Positions 19,045-29,385 of a DNA stretch of 64,000 bases are shown piece after piece; within the stretch, counting starts at the first letter, position 1; every line of letters begins with the position of its first letter. Source of the DNA: Paraburkholderia youngii (GTDB lineage: Bacteria > Pseudomonadota > Gammaproteobacteria > Burkholderiales > Burkholderiaceae); the NCBI RefSeq assembly GCF_013366925.1, contig NZ_JAALDK010000001.1, positions 620,001 to 684,000 on the forward strand, given 5' to 3'. The position numbers were made by a program, and so were the translations under genes. A model generated the notes under the pieces. It was not told the DNA's origin. It searched no databases and saw nothing but the letters and a program-made list of their open reading frames with translations.

Positions 19045-20025
19045 ATGCTCGTTCCTCCGATCCCCAGCAATGAAAGCGCCCGTCTCGACGGATTGCACGC
19101 ACTGCATATTCTCGACACGGCGCCGGAAGAGCGCTTTGATCGCCTGACCCGCCTCGCGCGGCGGCTATTCGGTGTGCCGATCGCCGTCGTCAGTCTCGTC
19201 GATGCGAACCGGCAGTGGTTCAAATCGTGCATCGGCCTGGAGGAGAGCGAGACCTCGCGCGACGTGTCGTTTTGCGCGCACGCCATTCTCGGCGACGATA
19301 TTTTCATGGTGCCCGACACGCTCGCCGATCCGCGCTTCAACGACAATCCGTTCGTCACCGACGAACCGCACATCCGCTTCTACGCAGGCTGTCCGCTGCA
19401 GGTTGCGAACGGCGGCAAGGTCGGCACGCTGTGCCTGCTCGACACGAAGCCGCGCATGCTCGATGACGAAGATCGCGCGTTGCTGCGCGACCTCGCGCGC
19501 ATGGCCGAACAGGAACTCGCCGCGATCCAGCTGGCCACGCTCGACGACCTCACGCTGCTGTCGAACCGACGCGGTTTCGAAGTGCTCGCACAACACGCGC
19601 TGAACGTCTGTCGGCGCATGAATAAGCCGGCGTCGCTGCTGTTCTTCGATCTGAACGACTTCAAGCAGATCAACGACACGCTCGGACACGCCGAGGGCGA
19701 CCGCGCGCTGCAAGCCTTCGCCGAGGTGCTACGCGCTGCGCTGCGCGAAAGCGACGTGATCGGGCGGCTCGGCGGCGACGAGTTCGTCGCGCTGCTGACC
19801 GGCGCCAGCAACGCGGAGACGCATGAAGTGACGCAGCGTCTCGAGCACCTGCTCGACCAGCGCAATGCCGAGTTGCTGCGCGGCTATCAGATCCACTTCA
19901 GCGTCGGCCAGGTGACGTACGAGCCGACGCGCCACGGCACGGTCGCCGAACTGCTCGCCGCGGCCGATGCGGCGATGTATAGCCACAAGCAGGCGTCGAA
20001 GGCGCGCTCGGCGCAACGGCACTGA
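19045..20025 (+). CDS. GAF-GGDEF diguanylate cyclase
   Basis: A 326-residue soluble signalling protein. An N-terminal GAF domain (about residues 20-155, with the FCAHAI and FYAGCPL blocks) precedes a GGDEF domain that makes cyclic di-GMP from two GTP. The active-site GGDEF is intact (243-247). An RESD inhibitory I-site sits five residues before it, so product feedback is expected. There is no membrane segment. The GAF ligand is unknown. Confidence 0.92.
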   Translation: MLVPPIPSNESARLDGLHALHILDTAPEERFDRLTRLARRLFGVPIAVVSLVDANRQWFKSCIGLEESETSRDVSFCAHAILGDDIFMVPDTLADPRFNDNPFVTDEPHIRFYAGCPLQVANGGKVGTLCLLDTKPRMLDDEDRALLRDLARMAEQELAAIQLATLDDLTLLSNRRGFEVLAQHALNVCRRMNKPASLLFFDLNDFKQINDTLGHAEGDRALQAFAEVLRAALRESDVIGRLGGDEFVALLTGASNAETHEVTQRLEHLLDQRNAELLRGYQIHFSVGQVTYEPTRHGTVAELLAAADAAMYSHKQASKARSAQRH

Positions 20026-20142
20026 CGGGCGCCCGGCCCGCGGCCAATCTCCAGCCGACTCGCGCGATGGCCCGACACAGGCACGCGCGGCATAATTGCG
20101 GATCGTTGCCCGCGCTGTCGCGCATTGACCTGAAAGCTACCG

Positions 20143-20643
20143 ATGACTGATTTGCAGCACACCGCCGCCGCGCGGCTCGCCCAACTCGAATGGCGCTGGA
20201 AGCCGTTCGCGGACCTCACGAGCGTCGAAGTCTATGAGATGCTGGCCGCCCGCAGCGCGGTGTTCGTCGTCGAACAGAACTGCGTGTATGGCGATATCGA
20301 TGGGCTCGATGTCGAAGCCTGGCATCTGCTCGCGTATGGCACCGGCGGCGACGCGGCGCTGCCGCCGTTGGCCGGCTATTTGCGCGTGTTGTTGCCCGAT
20401 GCGACGGATGCCGACGTACGCATCGGCCGGGTGTTGACCACCGCGTCGTTTCGCGGCATCGGTCTCGGCAATACGATGCTCGAACGCTCGCTCGCGCATA
20501 TTCGTGCGCAGTGGCCCGATACGCCGATCCGTCTGCACGCGCAGGCGCATCTGCAAGGCTTTTACGGTGCGTTCGGCTTCGAGCCGGTCTCGGAGATTCA
20601 CGACGAAGACGGCATCCCGCATGTGTGGATGCGCTCGCCCTGA
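20143..20643 (+). CDS. ElaA-like GNAT acetyltransferase
   Basis: A 166-residue GNAT-fold protein resembling ElaA. It has the typical start (WRWKPFADLTSVEVYEMLAARSAVFVVEQ), a CoA-binding block RGIGLGNTMLE, and FYGAFGFEPVSE near the C-terminus. The acetylated substrate is unknown. Convergent with the next gene, leaving only 11 bases between stops. Confidence 0.85.
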   Translation: MTDLQHTAAARLAQLEWRWKPFADLTSVEVYEMLAARSAVFVVEQNCVYGDIDGLDVEAWHLLAYGTGGDAALPPLAGYLRVLLPDATDADVRIGRVLTTASFRGIGLGNTMLERSLAHIRAQWPDTPIRLHAQAHLQGFYGAFGFEPVSEIHDEDGIPHVWMRSP

Positions 20644-20654
20644 ACGCGAGCGGG

Positions 20655-21539
20655 TCAGCGAGGCCCGTTCGCGGTCGTCGACACCGCATGCGTGAGCCCG
20701 CGCGCCGCTTTCGCACGCCGCTCGGCACGCAGGCGTCCGCGCGCCGACAGCCGCATCCAGTGACGCAGCGCGATCAGCGCGCCGACCACGCTCATCATCG
20801 AACCCGGAATCCATAGCAGCAGCCCGCCGATCTGCTGATCGCGCATCGGGCTCAGCCATGTGAACGCGCGGCCGCAGATCGAATAGATCGGATACAGCTC
20901 GTGCGGCGTAAAGAAGATGAACGCGCCGAGGATGATCTGCGGCGGAATCGCCGCAATGACGACGAGCACGCGCTTGCCCGGCGACAGACGCGCGGGCGGC
21001 GCCGGACGCGGATCGAGCACGAGCCACCAGAACAGCAGGCCGTCGATCGCCATGCTCCAGTTCATCACGCGATAGATCCGCCAGTCGAGCATCGCGATGA
21101 AATGGATCGGCGACAGCAGCCAGAAATAGATCAGCCCGACGAATAGCGTGACCGCCACGACCGGGTGCATGACCACGTCGAGCGCCCCGCGCACGAGCGG
21201 AGTTTGCAGCGCGGGCCGCACGAAGCGCTGTCGCCAGCGCAATGGAATGCCCGCGCGCAACGCCGCGCCTGGATACGACAGCGCAATGAAGAACGGCCCG
21301 AGGTGATGCAGCACCAGATGCTGCAATCGATGCATGAAGAACTCATGCTCAAAGAAATAATCGAGCCGTGTATGCAGCACGACATACAGCGCGACCAGCC
21401 CGAACCAGAAAGACAGACGCCGCGCGAACGACAGCCGCGCCTTGCGCGCGCCGCGCACGAACAGGATCGCAGGAATCAGCAACGCGATCACGACGGTCGG
21501 CGAAAACTCCCAGGGATCGAGCCAGTAGAGCAGGTTCAT
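20655..21539 (-). CDS. CtaG-like cytochrome c oxidase assembly membrane protein
   Basis: A 294-residue polytopic membrane protein of the caa3-type CtaG family. About seven hydrophobic helices are visible, with conserved His residues in HRLQHLVLHHLGPF and near MHPVV. It is the last gene of a leftward copper-handling group with PCuAC and Sco. A role in copper delivery to cytochrome oxidase is inferred from family and neighbours. Confidence 0.85.
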   Translation of the reverse strand: MNLLYWLDPWEFSPTVVIALLIPAILFVRGARKARLSFARRLSFWFGLVALYVVLHTRLDYFFEHEFFMHRLQHLVLHHLGPFFIALSYPGAALRAGIPLRWRQRFVRPALQTPLVRGALDVVMHPVVAVTLFVGLIYFWLLSPIHFIAMLDWRIYRVMNWSMAIDGLLFWWLVLDPRPAPPARLSPGKRVLVVIAAIPPQIILGAFIFFTPHELYPIYSICGRAFTWLSPMRDQQIGGLLLWIPGSMMSVVGALIALRHWMRLSARGRLRAERRAKAARGLTHAVSTTANGPR

Positions 21540-21578
21540 GGCGATGGCGTGTGCGGTGGCGGCGGCCCGTGTTGCCGC

Positions 21579-22040
21579 TTACTTGGTCTCGCCCGGCCCT
21601 TTGACCGCGAACGGCGCGCTCAACGTTTCGCCATCGGAAAACTTCAGCGTCAGATGCACGGTGTCGCCCGGCGCGATCTTGTGCTTCGCGTCCTCGAGCA
21701 TCAGGTGATAGCCGCCCGGCGTGATCGCGACCTGGCCATGCGCGGGCACCGTCAGCTTGTCGACCATCACCATCTTCTGGGTCGAACCGTTCGATACGGT
21801 TTGATGCAGCATCGCGTCGCCGTAGTCGTCGCTCGATACGTCAACGAGGTCGATCGGCCTGTCGCTCGCGTTGACGAGCGTCGCATAGCCGGCCGCAGGC
21901 AGGTTGTTCGGCAGCCAGCGGACCCACGCGTCCTTGATGCTGATCGCGTGAGCATCAGCCGCGTGCGCGGCGGACGCGACGCCGAAAGACAGCACGAGCG
22001 TGCAGGCGAGGGAAGCGAATGGTCTGAGCTTGATCGTCAT
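21579..22040 (-). CDS. Periplasmic copper chaperone PCuAC
   Basis: A 153-residue secreted protein with a signal peptide ending about AAHAAD. The Cu(I)-binding pattern of Met and His ligands is visible: MLHQ, then a Met, then HLMLED. PCuAC proteins insert copper into the CuA site of cytochrome oxidase together with Sco. The start at 22040 is chosen because the signal peptide begins there. Sco lies 28 bases upstream. Confidence 0.92.
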   Translation of the reverse strand: MTIKLRPFASLACTLVLSFGVASAAHAADAHAISIKDAWVRWLPNNLPAAGYATLVNASDRPIDLVDVSSDDYGDAMLHQTVSNGSTQKMVMVDKLTVPAHGQVAITPGGYHLMLEDAKHKIAPGDTVHLTLKFSDGETLSAPFAVKGPGETK

Positions 22041-22068
22041 GATGGAATGGAGTGGGATCAAAGAAGAA

Positions 22069-22695
22069 TCAGGATTGGTCATCGATGATGCGGCGCAAGT
22101 CCTTCGCAATCGCATCGGGTGTGTCGTGATCGGTGGCGAGCAGGCGCGCGTGGCCCTGACTGTCGAACACATAGACGGCGGAGCTGTGCGTGACCTCGTA
22201 GTTGCCGTTCGGGTCGCGCTTTTCCATCTGATACGCAACACGATAGCGCTGCGCCAGCGACTCGATCTGCCAGTCGGTGCCGGTCAGCCCTTCGGCGTGC
22301 TGCGCGTCGAACGCGCCGACGTAGTCGTGCAAGGCCTGCGGCGTGTCGCGCGCGGGATCGACGGTGATGAACAGGATGCGCACTTTCTGCGCCTCGGGGC
22401 CGAGCTTGCCCAGCACCTGCATCAGACGGCCCATCGTTTCGGGGCAGACGTCCGGGCAATGCGTGTAGCCGAAGTAGACCAGTGAGGTGCGGCCCTTGAA
22501 CGAAGCGGCGCTGACGGGCCGGCCGGTGTCGTCGGTCAACGTAAAGTCCAGATCCGGCAGGTGCCCCGTCACGTTGGTCAACCGCCACGGCTCGGCGCGC
22601 TGCGTGCAACCGGTCAGTGTGGCGAGCGCGACCAGCGTGCCCAGCGCCGCTGCCGCCGCAAACCGGCGTGCCACCCCGTGCGTCAACCGGTGCAT
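22069..22695 (-). CDS. Sco1/SenC-type copper chaperone lipoprotein
   Basis: A 208-residue thioredoxin-fold protein. The lipobox (LATLTGC) gives a membrane-anchored lipoprotein. The copper ligands are present: CxxxC in THCPDVCPE and the distal His in VTHSSAVYVF. Role: copper loading or thiol reduction of the CuA site, with PCuAC. First gene of the leftward group. Confidence 0.93.
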   Translation of the reverse strand: MHRLTHGVARRFAAAAALGTLVALATLTGCTQRAEPWRLTNVTGHLPDLDFTLTDDTGRPVSAASFKGRTSLVYFGYTHCPDVCPETMGRLMQVLGKLGPEAQKVRILFITVDPARDTPQALHDYVGAFDAQHAEGLTGTDWQIESLAQRYRVAYQMEKRDPNGNYEVTHSSAVYVFDSQGHARLLATDHDTPDAIAKDLRRIIDDQS

Positions 22696-23168
22696 GGACC
22701 GGTTGGATCGTGAGCGGGACAGCGTTGGCTGCGGGCGCTGGGGTGGAAAGATCGGGAACAAAGCGGGGTTCAATGACTCGATTGGGGAGCAGGCCACAAG
22801 AATCGATGGAGCGGGGAGGCGCACCGTCGCCCGATCATGCCGTGCAAGTTTCGCGCGCGACACGCAATTGAGCGGCAGGTGCAACGATGCGCATTACGCC
22901 GACGGTCTGTGTGGCAGCGACTGTAGCGCAAAATTGGCGCCAGCGTCGCGCGGCGCGCCGGGCGTACGATTTGCGAGTCAATTTGACGCAGCAGGCTGAA
23001 AGTCGGGCGAAGCCCGATCGTTGCGCTTTTGAATGCAATCGCCGCGAGCGGGCGGGCAAACGTCGCGCCAGGCTTGAGTCCCGGCTTACTTTCTCGAAAA
23101 ATTGACCGATGCGCGGTAAGATGCGCACACTTTTCCGGCCCCAGATGGCTGAAAGGCGAACCCACGCG
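22696..23168. other. Divergent intergenic region, sco to otsB
   Basis: 473 bases with no supported gene, upstream of both divergent transcription units. A perfect dyad GTCAATTTGAC lies at 22977-22987 and could be an operator half. No clear promoter was found. Confidence 0.45.
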
Positions 23169-23918
23169 ATGCAAGCACTTCCGGCTGTTCTGTCTCCGAG
23201 CGAGACGGCATTTTTCTTCGACTTCGATGGCACGCTCGTCGAACTCGCCCCCACGCCGGACGGCGTGCTCGTGCAGCCGCGCGTGATCGACCTGCTGCGC
23301 GAACTGCGCAGCCTGACGAATGGCGCGGTCGCGGTGGTGTCCGGGCGCGGCATCGACAGCATCGACAGTTTTCTCGGCATGCCCGATCTGCCGGTCGCTG
23401 GTCTGCACGGCGCCGAGCGGCGCGATGCGAACGGCGACACGCAGCGCATCGGCTTTCACGACCAGCGCCTGTTGCGCATGGAGCAGGTGCTCGCGCAAGT
23501 CGTCAACGAGCACCCGGGCATGCTGCTCGAGATCAAGGGCGCGGCGCTCGCGCTGCACTACCGCAATGCGCCGGACCGCGAGCCGGTCGCGCGCGAGGCA
23601 ACCGAGCGGCTCGTCGCCGATTACCCCGCGTCGTACGTGCTGCAGCCCGGCAAGATGGTCTACGAGATCAAGCCGAAGGACGTCGACAAAGGCCGCGCGA
23701 CACGCGCGTTCCTGGAGGAGCTACCGTTCACCGGCCGCACGCCCGTGTTCGCCGGCGACGATCTGACCGACGAGAAGGGCTTCGCGGTCGTCAACGAACG
23801 TGGCGGTCTGTCGATCAAGGTTGGCGCGGGCGAAACGATGGCGCGCACGCGCGTCGAGTCGGTGTCGTCACTGCTCGACTGGCTCGAAGCGATTGTCGCG
23901 GCGGCGCGCGGCGCATGA
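23169..23918 (+). CDS. otsB: Trehalose-6-phosphate phosphatase
   Basis: HAD-superfamily phosphatase converting trehalose 6-phosphate to trehalose. Motif I is FFFDFDGTLVE, with the nucleophilic first Asp. Motif IV is FAGDDLTDEKGF. About 249 residues from the ATG at 23169; in-frame ATGs at 23109, 23121 and 23145 would add up to 20 unconserved residues. It precedes otsA by 52 bases. Confidence 0.92.
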   Translation: MQALPAVLSPSETAFFFDFDGTLVELAPTPDGVLVQPRVIDLLRELRSLTNGAVAVVSGRGIDSIDSFLGMPDLPVAGLHGAERRDANGDTQRIGFHDQRLLRMEQVLAQVVNEHPGMLLEIKGAALALHYRNAPDREPVAREATERLVADYPASYVLQPGKMVYEIKPKDVDKGRATRAFLEELPFTGRTPVFAGDDLTDEKGFAVVNERGGLSIKVGAGETMARTRVESVSSLLDWLEAIVAAARGA

Positions 23919-23970
23919 CGCCGGCGCGACGTTCAACGAAAACAACATACTGCATCGGGAATCGCGCTTC

Positions 23971-25449
23971 ATGAGCCGACTGATCATTGTTTCGAACCGG
24001 GTGGCGCCCATTTCGGAGGGCGGCCCGGCGGCGGGCGGTCTGGCGGTCGGCGTGTACGACGCGCTGAAAGAGACCGGCGGCATGTGGTTCGGCTGGAGCG
24101 GCGACGTGCTCAGCTCCGGCCAGCCGCAGATCAAGCTCGAGGAGCGCGGCCCGGTCACCTTCGCGACCGTCCCGTTGATGCGCCGCGACTACGATCAGTA
24201 CTATCGCGGTTTCTCGAACGCGACGCTGTGGCCCGCGTTCCACTATCGATCCGACCTGCTGCACTACGACCGGCACGACTTCGAAGGCTACTGCCGCGTC
24301 AACGCGTGGCTCGCGCAGCAACTCGTGCCGCTCTTGCGCGAAGACGACGTGATCTGGGTGCACGACTATCACCTGATCCCGTTCGCGCAGGCGCTGCGCT
24401 CGGCAGGGGTGAAGAACCGCATCGGCTTTTTCCTGCACATTCCGTTTCCGGCCGCGCAGGTGCTGCTGACGGTGCCGCCGCATCGCGAGCTCGTCGAGGC
24501 GCTGTGCTCGTTCGACCTGCTCGGCTTCCAGACCGGCCCCGATCTGCGCGCGTTCTGCGACTACGTCATTAACGAGGCGGGCGGCTCGATCGACGCGTCG
24601 CCGAAAGGTCCGCTCACCGTGAATGCGTTCGGCCGCACGCTGCGCGCGTCGGCCTATCCGATCGGCGTCTATCCGGACGAAATCGCCGAGCTCGCGAAGG
24701 CGGGCGAGCGCGGCAAGCCGGTGCGCACGATGAAGGCGACGCTGCATTCGCGCAAGCTGATCATGAGCGTCGACCGGCTCGATTATTCGAAGGGGCTGGT
24801 CGAGAGATTCCGCGCGTTCGAGCGCCTGCTCGAGCATACGGCCGCGCAGCGCAACAAGGTGTCGTTCCTGCAGATCGCGCCGCCGACGCGCGCCGACTTG
24901 CACGCGTATCAGGACATCCGGCTGCAGCTCGAAGGCGAGTCGGGACGGATCAACGGACGTTTCGCCGAGCTGGACTGGACGCCGATCCTGTACATCCACA
25001 AGCAATACGAGCGCTCGGTGCTGGCGGCGCTGTTCCGCACCGCGCACGTCGGCTATGTGACGCCTTTGCGAGACGGCATGAACCTCGTCGCGAAGGAATA
25101 CGTATCGGCGCAGGATCCGGAGAATCCCGGCGTGCTGGTGCTGTCGCGCTTCGCGGGCGCGGCGCAGGAGCTCGACGGCGCGCTGATCGTCAATCCGGTC
25201 GATATCGACGGCATGGCGGAGGCGCTGGCGCAGGCGCTCGACATGCCGCTCGCCGAGCGCCAGGCGCGCTATCGCGACATGATGGCGCAGCTGCGCGAGA
25301 ACAACGTGTCGGTGTGGCGCGATAACTTCATGCGCGATCTGCAGAGCGTCGATGGCGCGAAGCGCGCTAGAAGCGGGAAGGCGCGCGCGGCCACGGGTGC
25401 GGGTCACGCCGGGCGGAAGAGGGCGGCGCGCGAGCGCGTGACCGGCTAA
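23971..25449 (+). CDS. otsA: Trehalose-6-phosphate synthase
   Basis: A 492-residue GT20 enzyme joining UDP-glucose and glucose 6-phosphate. Signatures are [41 protein letters not shown] and [13 protein letters not shown]. It ends in about 20 basic residues. Forms the osmoprotectant operon with otsB. ATG 23971 is where homology begins. Confidence 0.96.
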   Translation: MSRLIIVSNRVAPISEGGPAAGGLAVGVYDALKETGGMWFGWSGDVLSSGQPQIKLEERGPVTFATVPLMRRDYDQYYRGFSNATLWPAFHYRSDLLHYDRHDFEGYCRVNAWLAQQLVPLLREDDVIWVHDYHLIPFAQALRSAGVKNRIGFFLHIPFPAAQVLLTVPPHRELVEALCSFDLLGFQTGPDLRAFCDYVINEAGGSIDASPKGPLTVNAFGRTLRASAYPIGVYPDEIAELAKAGERGKPVRTMKATLHSRKLIMSVDRLDYSKGLVERFRAFERLLEHTAAQRNKVSFLQIAPPTRADLHAYQDIRLQLEGESGRINGRFAELDWTPILYIHKQYERSVLAALFRTAHVGYVTPLRDGMNLVAKEYVSAQDPENPGVLVLSRFAGAAQELDGALIVNPVDIDGMAEALAQALDMPLAERQARYRDMMAQLRENNVSVWRDNFMRDLQSVDGAKRARSGKARAATGAGHAGRKRAARERVTG

Positions 25450-25471
25450 GCTAGCCGCGAAGCCAGACAGG

Positions 25472-25499
25472 AAAAAGCCGCTCCCTGGAGCGGCTTTTT
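25472..25499. terminator. Bidirectional terminator after otsA
   Basis: Perfect 13-bp inverted repeat whose arms begin with five A and end with five T. It lies between convergent otsA and the ABC transporter gene and can act on both strands. Confidence 0.88.
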
Positions 25500-25534
25500 G
25501 CATGCGGCGCGCAGCGCCTGGACCCTGCGTGGCG

Positions 25535-27361
25535 TCAGGCCACGTGCTGTTCGTCGACTTTCTTGCCGCCGATATGCAGCGTCTGGCCCTTGCCATACTG
25601 CTTGGCGAGCAGGTCGCGATAGAGGCCCGGACGCTGACGCAGTTCTTCCGGCGAGCCGTCGTCGATGACCTTTCCGGCGCTCATCACGATGATCCGGTCG
25701 AAGTTGTTCAGCGTCGATAGACGGTGTGCGATCGCGATCACGGTACGACCGACCATCAGGCGGTCGAGCGCCTTCTGGATCGCTTCCTCGGACGCGCTGT
25801 CGAGCGCTGACGTGGCTTCGTCGAGCAGCAGGATCGGCGCGTTTTTCAGAATCGCGCGCGCAATCGCGATGCGCTGGCGCTGGCCGCCCGACAGCTTCAC
25901 GCCGCGGTCGCCGACGATCGTGTCGTAGCCTTCGGGCATTGCTTCGATAAAGTCCGCGCAACGCGCCTCGCGCGCTGCGGCGAGCACTTCCTCGCGGCTC
26001 GCTTCCGGGCGGCCGTACGCGATGTTCTCGTACACCGTGCGATGGAACAGGGAAATGTCCTGGGGCACCAGCGCGATCGCGTGACGCAGGCTGTCCTGAG
26101 TGATCGACGCGATGTCCTGGCCGTCGATCTTGATCGCGCCACCCTGGGTTTCGTAGAAGCGCTGCAACAGCGCGAGCACCGTCGATTTGCCAGCGCCCGA
26201 CTTGCCGATCAGGCCGACGCGCTGGCCCGGCTCGATATTGAGGTCGAAGTGATCGAGGATCGGCCGGCGGCGCGGATAGGCGAACGTGACGCCGTCGAAC
26301 GTGACGCGGCCGCCCTGGGGCACGAGTTCGGTCGAGTCGTCGCGATCGGGCATGCCGTGCGGTTCGAGCAGCGTGCGCACCGCCTCCGCGAGTCGCGCGA
26401 CGTGCTGGGTGACGTCGACGAGCGCGACCGCGAGATCGCGCGTGCCGTGCAGGATCGTGAAACCGAGCGAGCTGACGAGCACGATGTCGCCCGAAGTCGC
26501 GCGGCCCTGGTCCCACAGCCACAGCGCCCAACCGAGTAGGCCGGCCGACAGCAGCGCGGTGATCACGGCGTGCAGCAGACGCAGCTTTTCCAGGTACAGC
26601 AGGCTTTGCTGGCGCGCGTCCATTTCCGACTTGACCGTTGACGCAAAACGTTGCTGTTCGCGGAACGTCATGCCAAACGCGCGCACGAGGCCCATGTTGC
26701 TGATCACGTCGACGAGCTCGCCGTCGACCGATGCCGCCTTGGTCGCAAAATTATGGTGACGCGCGGAGCCGCGGCCCGCGAGCTTGTACAGCACGACCGC
26801 CAGGATCGCCGAGCACAGCATCAGGCCGGCGGCCATCAGCGGGTTCACCGAGATGATCATCACGATCGCGCCGAGCACGGCTATACAGGGCGGCAGCACG
26901 TTCCACGCGGTGGTGTTTTCGGCGGTGTAGACGGCGTTCGAGGTCGCGGTGATGCGGCTTGCCAGCATGCCGGGCTGCTTTTCGGCGTAGTAGGTCGGTG
27001 AATGGCCGCTCAGGTACTGGAACAGGTCGCGCCGCAAATCGCCCGTCACGGCGACGAACGTGTGCGCGGCGAACCAGCCGCCGAGCCGCCATAACAGGTT
27101 ATCGGCGGCGATCAGGCCGACAAGGATCGCGAACGCGCCCCACAACGGCCCCGGATGATGGCGGCCACCGCCGAGCACGTCGATCAGATGTTTGATCGCG
27201 TATTGCGAAGCGAGTGCACAGCCCACGGCCGCAAACACGCTGCACAGCACGATCGCGTGCGCGACCGGATGACGGCGGATAAAGCGGAAGAGAAACGCAA
27301 GCGGCCGGTGCGCATAGCTCGCGAGCTTTGCGTTCTGGGCGTTTCGCTGGGCGATGGTCAA
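25535..27361 (-). CDS. ABC exporter, fused membrane and ATPase domains
   Basis: A half-transporter of about 608 residues. An N-terminal six-helix membrane domain precedes an ATPase with Walker A (GKSGAGKST), the LSGGQRQRIAIARA signature and Walker B (ILLLDEATSAL). The substrate is not evident, but lipid or drug export as in MsbA-like proteins is possible. No ATG lies at the conserved start. A TTG at 27361, after GGAACAC, fits best. An in-frame ATG about 110 bases further upstream is the alternative. Confidence 0.9.
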   Translation of the reverse strand: MTIAQRNAQNAKLASYAHRPLAFLFRFIRRHPVAHAIVLCSVFAAVGCALASQYAIKHLIDVLGGGRHHPGPLWGAFAILVGLIAADNLLWRLGGWFAAHTFVAVTGDLRRDLFQYLSGHSPTYYAEKQPGMLASRITATSNAVYTAENTTAWNVLPPCIAVLGAIVMIISVNPLMAAGLMLCSAILAVVLYKLAGRGSARHHNFATKAASVDGELVDVISNMGLVRAFGMTFREQQRFASTVKSEMDARQQSLLYLEKLRLLHAVITALLSAGLLGWALWLWDQGRATSGDIVLVSSLGFTILHGTRDLAVALVDVTQHVARLAEAVRTLLEPHGMPDRDDSTELVPQGGRVTFDGVTFAYPRRRPILDHFDLNIEPGQRVGLIGKSGAGKSTVLALLQRFYETQGGAIKIDGQDIASITQDSLRHAIALVPQDISLFHRTVYENIAYGRPEASREEVLAAAREARCADFIEAMPEGYDTIVGDRGVKLSGGQRQRIAIARAILKNAPILLLDEATSALDSASEEAIQKALDRLMVGRTVIAIAHRLSTLNNFDRIIVMSAGKVIDDGSPEELRQRPGLYRDLLAKQYGKGQTLHIGGKKVDEQHVA

Positions 27362-28066
27362 GTGTTCCAATTGAGCTGAGATCGATGTGTTGCGGGTTGT
27401 GCATGCAATGCGCGGACCACACGGACAAGCATGGCTCTCCGTGAAGCCGATGCTTCGCATTGTAAACATGCAAAGACGATTGCGCCCTGTGTATCCGGGC
27501 TTTGACGCGATTGATTTCGCGATAGACCTCCGCGATCTGCGTCGTCTCGACACGCCAGCCGACGGGCCCTTCCGGCAGATTGCGGAAAATTTCGAGATAT
27601 AATTACAGTTTGCATTCAACCGGGCCGTGGCAATTTTGCAATTCCTACCGGCAACGTTTGATGCGCGAGAGTTCACCGCTCGGTACGTCGTGCCTCGCCG
27701 AACCTCCTGGACACTGTAGAACTGTCTTTGAAAACAAGGGTTTGCAAAGTGTTTCGCGTTTGTAACAACGTAAAGACTTTGAAATGTTGCGGTGCGGCGA
27801 CAATTCGGGCATCGATAATGCGTGCTCGTTAGCCCCGGCAAATTTTCTGACAGTTTGTCAACGTAGGTGCCCCATGCGCGTTTACTCGCACATGCGCAGA
27901 CGCTGATCCACTTGTCTGGGCTCTTGACCCAAGCGATCCATCGCAGGATTTCTCAAAAGAATCAGGCCCGCGCCGGTATCTCCGGCCAGACTGCCCTGGC
28001 GAGCAAGCGAGTCGCTTTTTCCAAATGCAGTACCTTTGCCTGATTTTTTACTAGGAGTTCGTCAAT
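27362..28066. other. Long intergenic region upstream of the glycosyltransferase
   Basis: 705 bases with no supported gene. It contains a perfect TATAAT (27598-27603) with only a weak -35, and a dyad TGACA-N3-TGTCA (27848-27860). These look like promoter and operator elements for the rightward glycosyltransferase or the leftward ABC gene. Confidence 0.5.
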
Positions 28067-29131
28067 ATGCGAATCGCTCAAATCGCTCCGCTGCACGAGG
28101 CGGTTCCTCCCAAGCTGTACGGTGGTACGGAACGCGTGGTGTCCAATCTGACCGAGGCGCTGGTCGAGCAGGGCCACGACGTCACGCTGTTTGCAAGCGG
28201 TGATTCGCAAACCTCGGCGAAGCTCGAAGCATTCTGGCCGCAGGCGCTGCGCCTCGACCCGACGATCCGCGACGTGATGGCGCCGCATATGCTGCTGCTC
28301 GAAGAAGTGCGCCGCCGCGCGGACGAATTCGACGTGCTGCATTTCCACATCGACTACTACCCGTTCTCGCTGTTCGCGCGTCAGCCGGTGCCGTTCCTGA
28401 CTACGATGCACGGCCGTCTCGATCTGCCGGAACTGCAGCCCATCTTCAATACGTTCAAGGACGTGCCGGTCGTGTCGATTTCCGACAACCAGCGCATCCC
28501 GCTGCAACAGGCGAACTGGCTGCAAACCGTCTATCACGGTCTGCCGGAAAACGTGCTCACGCCGATCCCCGACGTCGAACCGGGCTACCTCGCATTCCTC
28601 GGCCGCGTTTCGCCGGAGAAGGGTCTCGACCGCGCGATCCGCATCGCCGGCCAGGCAGGCATGAAGCTCAAGGTCGCCGCGAAGATCGACAAGGCCGACC
28701 GTGCCTATTACGAAGAAGTGATCAAGCCGCTGATGGCGCTCCCGCATGTCGAGTACATCGGCGAAATCGGCGAAGCCGAAAAGCGTGAGTTCCTCGGCAA
28801 CGCGCATGCGCTGGTCTTCCCGATCGACTGGCCGGAGCCGTTCGGCCTGGTGATGATCGAGGCGATGGCTTGCGGTACGCCGGTGATCGCGTTCAATCGC
28901 GGTTCGGTGCCGGAAGTGATCGAAAACGGCGTGTCGGGTTTCGTCGTCGAAGACGAAATCAGCGCGGTCGCTGCGCTCAAGCGTCTGCACACGCTGCCCC
29001 GCGCTGGCGTGCGCAAGGCGTTCGAAGCACGCTTCACGTCGAAGGTGATGGCGAAGAACTACGTCGCCGTCTACGAAGACCTGCTGCGCAGCAAGCATCG
29101 CACGGTGCTGCGCGAAGTCAACGCGGGCTGA
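28067..29131 (+). CDS. Family 4 glycosyltransferase
   Basis: A 354-residue GT-B retaining glycosyltransferase. The N-terminal glycine loop reads PPKLYGGTERVVSNL. The C-terminal nucleotide-sugar site has FLGRVSPEKGLDRAI and the EPFGLVMIEAMACGTPVI block with its conserved Glu residues. The ribosome-binding site AGGAG precedes ATG 28067. The sugar and acceptor are unknown. A trehalose or glycan role near otsBA is possible but unproven. Confidence 0.9.
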   Translation: MRIAQIAPLHEAVPPKLYGGTERVVSNLTEALVEQGHDVTLFASGDSQTSAKLEAFWPQALRLDPTIRDVMAPHMLLLEEVRRRADEFDVLHFHIDYYPFSLFARQPVPFLTTMHGRLDLPELQPIFNTFKDVPVVSISDNQRIPLQQANWLQTVYHGLPENVLTPIPDVEPGYLAFLGRVSPEKGLDRAIRIAGQAGMKLKVAAKIDKADRAYYEEVIKPLMALPHVEYIGEIGEAEKREFLGNAHALVFPIDWPEPFGLVMIEAMACGTPVIAFNRGSVPEVIENGVSGFVVEDEISAVAALKRLHTLPRAGVRKAFEARFTSKVMAKNYVAVYEDLLRSKHRTVLREVNAG

Positions 29132-29211
29132 TTGGCGGTTGATTCGCCGCGGTTGTTTCGCGGTGGATGAGACGCCGGCAGCAGGAATCACGCTTCCTTC
29201 GCTGCTCTGAA

Positions 29212-29245
29212 CGCCCCGCCGGCATGTTGCCGGCGGGGCGTTGTT
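29212..29245 (+). terminator. Terminator after the glycosyltransferase
   Basis: Perfect 13-bp GC-rich inverted repeat (29212-29224/29228-29240) with a TGT loop and a short T-rich tail. Confidence 0.75.
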
Positions 29246-29385
29246 GCATGCGCGCCGCGTTTTTCGTCGGTGCACCGATGAAAATACCGGTTTCCGCGCG
29301 GCGCGAACGAGCCAGGCTCGGTAATATCCCTATAATTGCCGTGCCGCAAATTGGGCTGCGGTGCCGCCGACGACAGGAGGATGCC

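Noticed and set aside
28067..29131. Glycosyltransferase assigned to trehalose synthesis (treT-like)
   Set aside because: Closeness to otsBA is suggestive, but no substrate-specific motif is visible, so only the family is called.
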